Part shown: positions 56,826 through 60,357 of the stretch, one piece after another
Position numbering within the stretch: the stretch's first letter is position 1
Layout of the letters: every line of letters begins with the position of its first letter
Assembly: GCA_015179025.1 (NCBI GenBank)
Contig: WHUX01000282.1
Span: 1 to 60,357, forward strand
Source: Terfezia claveryi
Taxonomy: Eukaryota; Ascomycota; Pezizomycetes; Pezizales; Pezizaceae
Direction of reading: 5' to 3'
Length of the DNA stretch: 60,357 nucleotides
Made by a program: the position numbers and the translations under genes
The notes under the pieces: generated by a model
What the model was told of the DNA's origin: nothing
The model's database searches: none
The model's input: only the letters and a program-made list of their open reading frames with translations

Positions 56826-57250
56826 TAGAGGTGCCAGCCACCCCTAGTAAGCCGAAATTGAAGGAGATAATGAGAGGGGGGTTTTGCAGGAACTAGTGGT
56901 GGAGATGCAGGAGGACAATCCTGAGCCAGGGGTTGAAAACAAAGAGAATGAGAAGCCTCTCTTTATTAGTCTAAGTCCCAGGCAATCCCCATACTCGCCA
57001 TTTGAACATTCCCAACCTGAACAACCTTCCCGTCATTTGACCCCCCCCGTTATTAACCCAAGAAGGGCAAGGTGGTCTCAAGAGCGGTCATCCCGGCGAC
57101 GCCATGTTGCAAACAAAAGCGATGGCAAAGGCAGCAGGAAGCAGGAGCTATGGAGGAGGTCACTGTGGGGGAAGTCTTACTATTGATATTGGGCCAGGCT
57201 CTTCTGATTTTCATTTTGGCCCGATATCGTTCCATGTTAACCAAAATTAA
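56826..57250 (+). pseudogene. Small plus-strand gene with a C-terminal membrane segment, frameshifted
   Basis: ATG 56826 starts MVEVPATPSKPKLKEIM. A run of six G near 56876 shifts the frame, after which ELVVEMQEDNPEPGVENKEN, then PLFISLSPRQSPYSPFEHSQ continue in the next frame. A C7 run near 57040 precedes another change of frame, and VTVGEVLLLILGQALLIFIL follows, a single probable membrane helix. Both shifts are at homopolymers, so sequencing errors or short introns are possible explanations. Function unknown. Confidence 0.4.
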
Positions 57251-57526
57251 ACCACCAATATATTCATGCGTAGACTTGACTGCAGGTAAAATTCACAATG
57301 ATGGGTACACGCATCGTAGTGATGCTAGTCACTGCCCGTGTTCGGTTAATGGCATCCAGGTTTGCTTGTAAACAAAGAATGAATTCCTTTATTTGCACGA
57401 ACAGAGGTTTTTGGTGGTCATCTTCCATTTATCTGCAAATTCCAAGGAATCGTCAGCGCTTCAACGGTGATTTCTATCTATATAATCTGCAGTGAAGATA
57501 ACGAAGGGGTATGTGTTCCAAAGCCA

Positions 57527-57595
57527 TGTCACGGAGGCCGTCACGGAGGATGTCACGGAGGCCGTCACGGAGGATGTCACAGAGGCTGTGACGGA
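57527..57595 (+). repeat. TGTCACGGA array 6, six units, period 12 bp
   Basis: Core copies at 57527, 57539, 57551, 57563, 57575 and 57587. The units alternate TGTCACGGAGGC and CGTCACGGAGGA, giving a 24-bp higher-order period. It sits between a consensus donor GTATGT (57509) and an acceptor CTAGCAG (ending 57691), so it is probably intronic in the leader of the 57.8-kb gene. Confidence 0.9.
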
Positions 57596-57718
57596 GGTCG
57601 TGTCCAGAAATTTGAAGTCGAATGATAGTTAGCTTATTCACTGACTATCATTTATCTCAATCACAGACATTCCCGTCTAAATAACTAGCAGAACCAAGAT
57701 GTATGTTTTGCAAAATCG

Positions 57719-57750
57719 TGTCACGGAGGTTGTCATAGAGGTGTCACGGA
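57719..57750 (+). repeat. TGTCACGGA array 7, three units, period about 12 bp
   Basis: Core copies at 57719, 57731 (TGTCATAGA) and 57742, with filler GGT. It lies about 75 bp upstream of the ATG at 57824, in the likely 5' UTR. Confidence 0.82.
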
Positions 57751-57823
57751 GGTCGTGTCAAGGGAACGAGGTTGAGCCCAAAGTGGAAAGACTACTGACG
57801 AAGTTTGTGTTTAAGTATTCGCA

Positions 57824-59376
57824 ATGCCAAACCGTCCTGAGAAGAAAAAGACAACTGGTAAAGCGCCAACCAGCCCGGCACCAGAACCTCCCATGCAGAA
57901 AAAAAGAAAGACAACCCTAGGAGCGCCAGCCAGCCCGGTCGCGAAGACGCCGACAACTCGCACAGAGCATGTTCCCCAAAAAAGGAAGACAAGAGCAGAA
58001 TTAGCTCACCCAATTGAGGATGTTCCAAGAAGAAGGACAAGAGCCGAACTAGCCCTCATCCCACCCCCAGTTGAGGATGTTCCAACAAGGAGAAGGACAA
58101 GAGCCGAACTAGCCTTCTACCCACCCCCAATTGCAGATGTTCCAACAAGAAGCACGCCAAGAGCCGAACTTGCCGAGGATGTTCCAAAGAATCTTTATGC
58201 CAAATATGCCGACTTCCCATGGGGCCCTCGAGAGTTTAATCCAGACACAGAATTTAGTGGGGGAGGAAGGCATGGGGCACCTCCACTAATCCCCATACGA
58301 AAAAAATTCGAGAAACACACAAGAAACTGCTTGGACCCCGCTGTCGTGGGAGTGGCCAAGGACTGGAAAAGGCAAAAGGTAAACAGGGTGCTCAAAGCAG
58401 GGATTAAGGAGGCCGAACACGCCACTACTACTGGAAGGGCAATAGGCACCCGAAGGGCCTCGTTAACCGATGTGGAACGAGGCAACTTTGAACGACTGGT
58501 TCAAAGGACTTGCGACCTGATGTTTATCCGCAAAAAGGCATATATTTTGTACCAGTGGCATCAGCTATCCGACGAGCAGAAGCGAGTCTATTTGGAATTA
58601 CAGGAGCAAGAAGAGCTCCCCGAATTCAAAATTCCCAATGCTGAGTTGGAAGCAATAGGGGTAAAGCCAGTGCAGCAATTCGCAGTGGTCATTAGCGTTG
58701 TGCCGATCAACCGCCGAGCCTATGCCGATTTGATGAGCCAACCGAACGTGACACAGTGTCTGGGCACGGACTAGTGATACAGGGCCCAACACACCACTAG
58801 CAATTGATAGCAGGATGCAGACTATACAAGAGGAGTTGGCTGAGGGGGGTGCCGACGATTGCTTAAGTGATGAGGACATTGGGACGGATATTGAAGAGGT
58901 AGGTGCTTCCTCGTGCTTGATCTAAATCTGAGAACTTTACTCACAAGTAGATAGGACTACGATGACAAACCCAACAAGGAAGATGATGACGAAGATACAG
59001 GACTATGGGCCGATGGGTAGCTTCGGAGGGTTCTTCAGAAGAAGAAGCTCAATCAACTGAATCCGACTCCAGCAAACGGGGAAAGGCGTTGTCAGTACCT
59101 AGCGGAGATAGGCCTGCCGAATTGCTTCCAAGCGACACCGAAGATGGGACTATAGGGATTCCACCGAGGAGAACGATTGCGAAGTCAATGAACGAGTATA
59201 TCAGCGGATTTTACGTCAAGGTGCTGCGATGACAACAAGCGACAACAATAAAGATGACAAAGGCGAGAAGCAAGTCGAGGCGATGATGGGGGGAAAGATG
59301 AGCCAGCAGATGAGGATGAGGGTGAGTATGATGATGAAGGTGACAATTACAGTGAGGATGGGGAAGAAGCAAACTA
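57824..59376 (+). CDS. Basic, repeat-containing protein with acidic tail, function unknown
   Basis: ATG 57824 opens 316 codons. The N-terminus is Lys/Pro-rich (MPNRPEKKKTTGKAP). Then come four copies of a unit DVP-x-RRRTRAELA-x-x-PPP (about residues 50-120). A probably folded part follows (KNLYAKYADFPWGPREF, then VERGNFERLVQRTCDLMFIR, then AYILYQWHQLSDEQKRVYLE). The frame stops at 58772, but a one-base shift continues it into TPLAIDSRMQTIQEELAE, then a donor GTAGGT near 58898 and acceptor TAG near 58951. Acidic stretches (SSEEEAQSTESDSSKR, then DEPADEDEGEYDDEGD) run to a stop near 59376. Intron boundaries in the tail are provisional. The basic repeat plus acidic tail suggests a nuclear or chromatin-associated protein, which is inference only. 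Confidence 0.5.
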
Positions 59377-59413
59377 GGGAGGAGAATGGGAACTAATTTG
59401 GATTTCTTTTTAG

Positions 59414-59493
59414 TGTCACGGATGGAAAACATGTCACGGATGGAAAACTTGTCAGGATGGAAAACTTGTCACGGATGGAGAACTTGTTACGGA
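59414..59493 (+). repeat. TGTCACGGA array 8, five units, period 18 bp
   Basis: Core copies at 59414, 59432, 59450 (deleted form TGTCAGGA), 59467 and 59485 (TGTTACGGA) with filler TGGAAAACT. It lies just downstream of the acidic tail stop, in the likely 3' UTR. Confidence 0.9.
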
Positions 59494-60117
59494 TGCCGTG
59501 AATGGTCGTTCGTTAACAATTTTCTGAGGTTTAATTGTATCTACTACTTTTGTGTTTGATTGTGTATTTTATTGCGTCTTTGCTTGTATGTTTGTTGGAT
59601 GACTACAGCCTGAAGCAAGGGGTATTTCGTTTTTGTGTTGTTTTTGGATGTCTACGGCGTATGCGAGAGATATTTTCTTTATGTATTTTTTTGATGTCAA
59701 CTGAGCACGCTAGGGGGTATTTGTTTTAGAATTATGTGTATCTCTACGGGTATTTTCCTTGTGTGTTTTTTTTGATATAAACAGGCTAATGTGGCGTAAC
59801 ACTAAGGTAACGTTTTTTTGTTACTCCCTTTGTTATGAGTGAGCTAACAGATGGGGATGCAGATAAACAATGAATTATACTTTGTTGTAGAGCTCAATGC
59901 TTGAGATCAGTCTATTTTTCGTCCACTTCGTGCCTCGGAACATACATATACAAGCAAACTTACTGTCCCAAACCTCAGATCCTTCGATTTGCAACCTTCA
60001 GTCAGTGGATATTACACTTACTCTTTTGTACCCCCGAATACACAGATATAATAGCCGGAACGAAACAACGAGCTAGGAATGTCAAGACGATAGTACCCCC
60101 TGCGAGAGTACCTACAG
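59494..60117. other. T-rich intergenic region
   Basis: Loose repeats of GATGNCTACNGC / GGGGTATTT-like segments between about 59595 and 59760. No gene could be supported. Confidence 0.4.
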
Positions 60118-60200
60118 TGGTCCCAAAAAAGAGAGGGGTACTCCCCAAAAAGAAAAGGGTACTCCCAAAAAGAAAAGGGTAGTCCCACGAAAGAGAAGGG
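60118..60200 (+). repeat. Tandem repeat of about 20 bp encoding Lys-rich peptide
   Basis: Four imperfect units of the form GTACTCCCAAAAAGAAAAGG. In one plus-strand frame they encode VVPKKRG VLPKKKR VLPKRKG, so the stretch could be part of an exon, but no surrounding exon structure is visible. The last 157 bp of the window show nothing recognisable. Confidence 0.6.
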
Positions 60201-60357
60201 TGGATCGGCGTAACAACTCCCCCAGTTCAATTTGAACTTGGAATGCTAAGTTTGCTGTCAGTGGCAATTATTAGACAAATTCGGAGACAACAGGCCAGCA
60301 GTCAATTAATCATTCCGAAGACTGCGTTCCGACGGTTATGTCGAGAGATCGTACAGG

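Larger units (their letters stand above)
50246..60357. mobile_element. Left terminus of a large hAT-like element; right end not found in the window
   Basis: TAGTGTGCACATCGG at 50246 matches the fold-back hAT end at 3307 (TAGTGTGCGC...). It is followed by the same kind of subterminal CTCGAGTCGAGG / ACTCGG / CTCGCC motifs over about 150 bp. The presumed 8-bp target is ATCTTAAT (50238-50245). A full hAT transposase gene lies inside on the minus strand. No copy of the reverse-complemented terminus followed by ATCTTAAT is seen up to 60357, so the element is either longer than 10 kb or its right end has been lost. Everything right of the transposase may therefore be cargo or host DNA; I cannot tell which. 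Confidence 0.5.

Noticed and set aside
57824..58774. Captain-type tyrosine recombinase of a Starship element
   Set aside because: The protein has no R...HxxR...Y arrangement and no DUF3435 features; nothing else supports a Starship.
50442..59493. TGTCACGGA arrays as CRISPR
   Set aside because: The repeats are 9-bp cores with near-constant filler in each array, there are no spacers of unique sequence, no cas genes, and the DNA is fungal.
59775..59810. GGCGTAACACTA near 59803 as the right terminus of the large hAT
   Set aside because: It resembles the hAT end only loosely (an extra A), lacks subterminal CTCG motifs, and the next eight bases (AGGTAACG) do not match the left flank ATCTTAAT.
1..60357. 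tRNA and rRNA genes
   Set aside because: I looked for cloverleaf A/B-box patterns and conserved rRNA blocks and found none I could support by eye; a tRNAscan run would be decisive.

Overview
The window is eukaryotic and very probably comes from a filamentous fungus of the Pezizomycotina (Ascomycota). The signs are short GT-AG introns, Tad1-like LINE tails, chromodomain Gypsy and Copia LTR retrotransposons, a Plavaka-type transposase relic, hAT elements, and transposon frames broken mainly by CAA/CAG/CGA to TAA/TAG/TGA changes (RIP or 5-methylcytosine deamination). Two genes have PD-(D/E)XK-like domains of a kind expanded in fungi. A methylated, repeat-rich Pezizomycetes-type genome would fit, but the species cannot be fixed from sequence alone.

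Layout. 1-756: worn 3' end of a Gypsy chromovirus. 757-8847: a complete Copia element (LTRs 762-1272 and 8342-8842, target duplication TTTTC). Its integrase is split by a 2.7-kb hAT-like fold-back element (3307-5991, 8-bp duplication CCTATTCC). 8848-20657: AT-rich decayed DNA with two unidentified minus-strand coding relics, a solo LTR (11506-12229), a fold-back MITE, a minisatellite and a long Plavaka transposase pseudogene (16.5-19.4 kb). 20.67-24.24 kb: three 5'-truncated LINEs, two of them with clear 15-bp target duplications. 24.2-33.4 kb: the most gene-like segment, with an apparently intact two-exon nuclease-fold gene (27037-28724), a second nuclease-fold pseudogene (30.7-31.3 kb), a Pogo-like MITE and a gene remnant cut by the next element. 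33388-48218: a second Copia element, interrupted by a full-length chromodomain Gypsy (37997-46990) whose LTRs match the solo LTR at 11.5 kb. 48.2-50.2 kb: nothing convincing.

50246 to the right edge is the most unusual region. It opens with a hAT terminal repeat like that of the fold-back element, and carries a four-exon hAT transposase (minus strand, phase-consistent, six in-frame stops) followed by several unidentified genes on both strands. Eight short tandem arrays are scattered through 50.4-59.5 kb. All are built on the 9-mer core TGTCACGGA, but each has its own period (19, 15, 19, 20, 19, 12, 12 and 18 bp) and its own filler. Three sit in well-supported introns and two more in plausible ones; none interrupts a supported coding exon. 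I saw no such cluster in the first 50 kb. This looks like an undescribed motif-seeded array system in or around a large hAT-like unit, and is the main discovery candidate.

Functionally the window is mostly mobile DNA at several ages of decay. Nesting order shows that the hAT fold-back followed the first Copia, the Gypsy followed the second Copia, and one LINE landed inside another LINE's tail.
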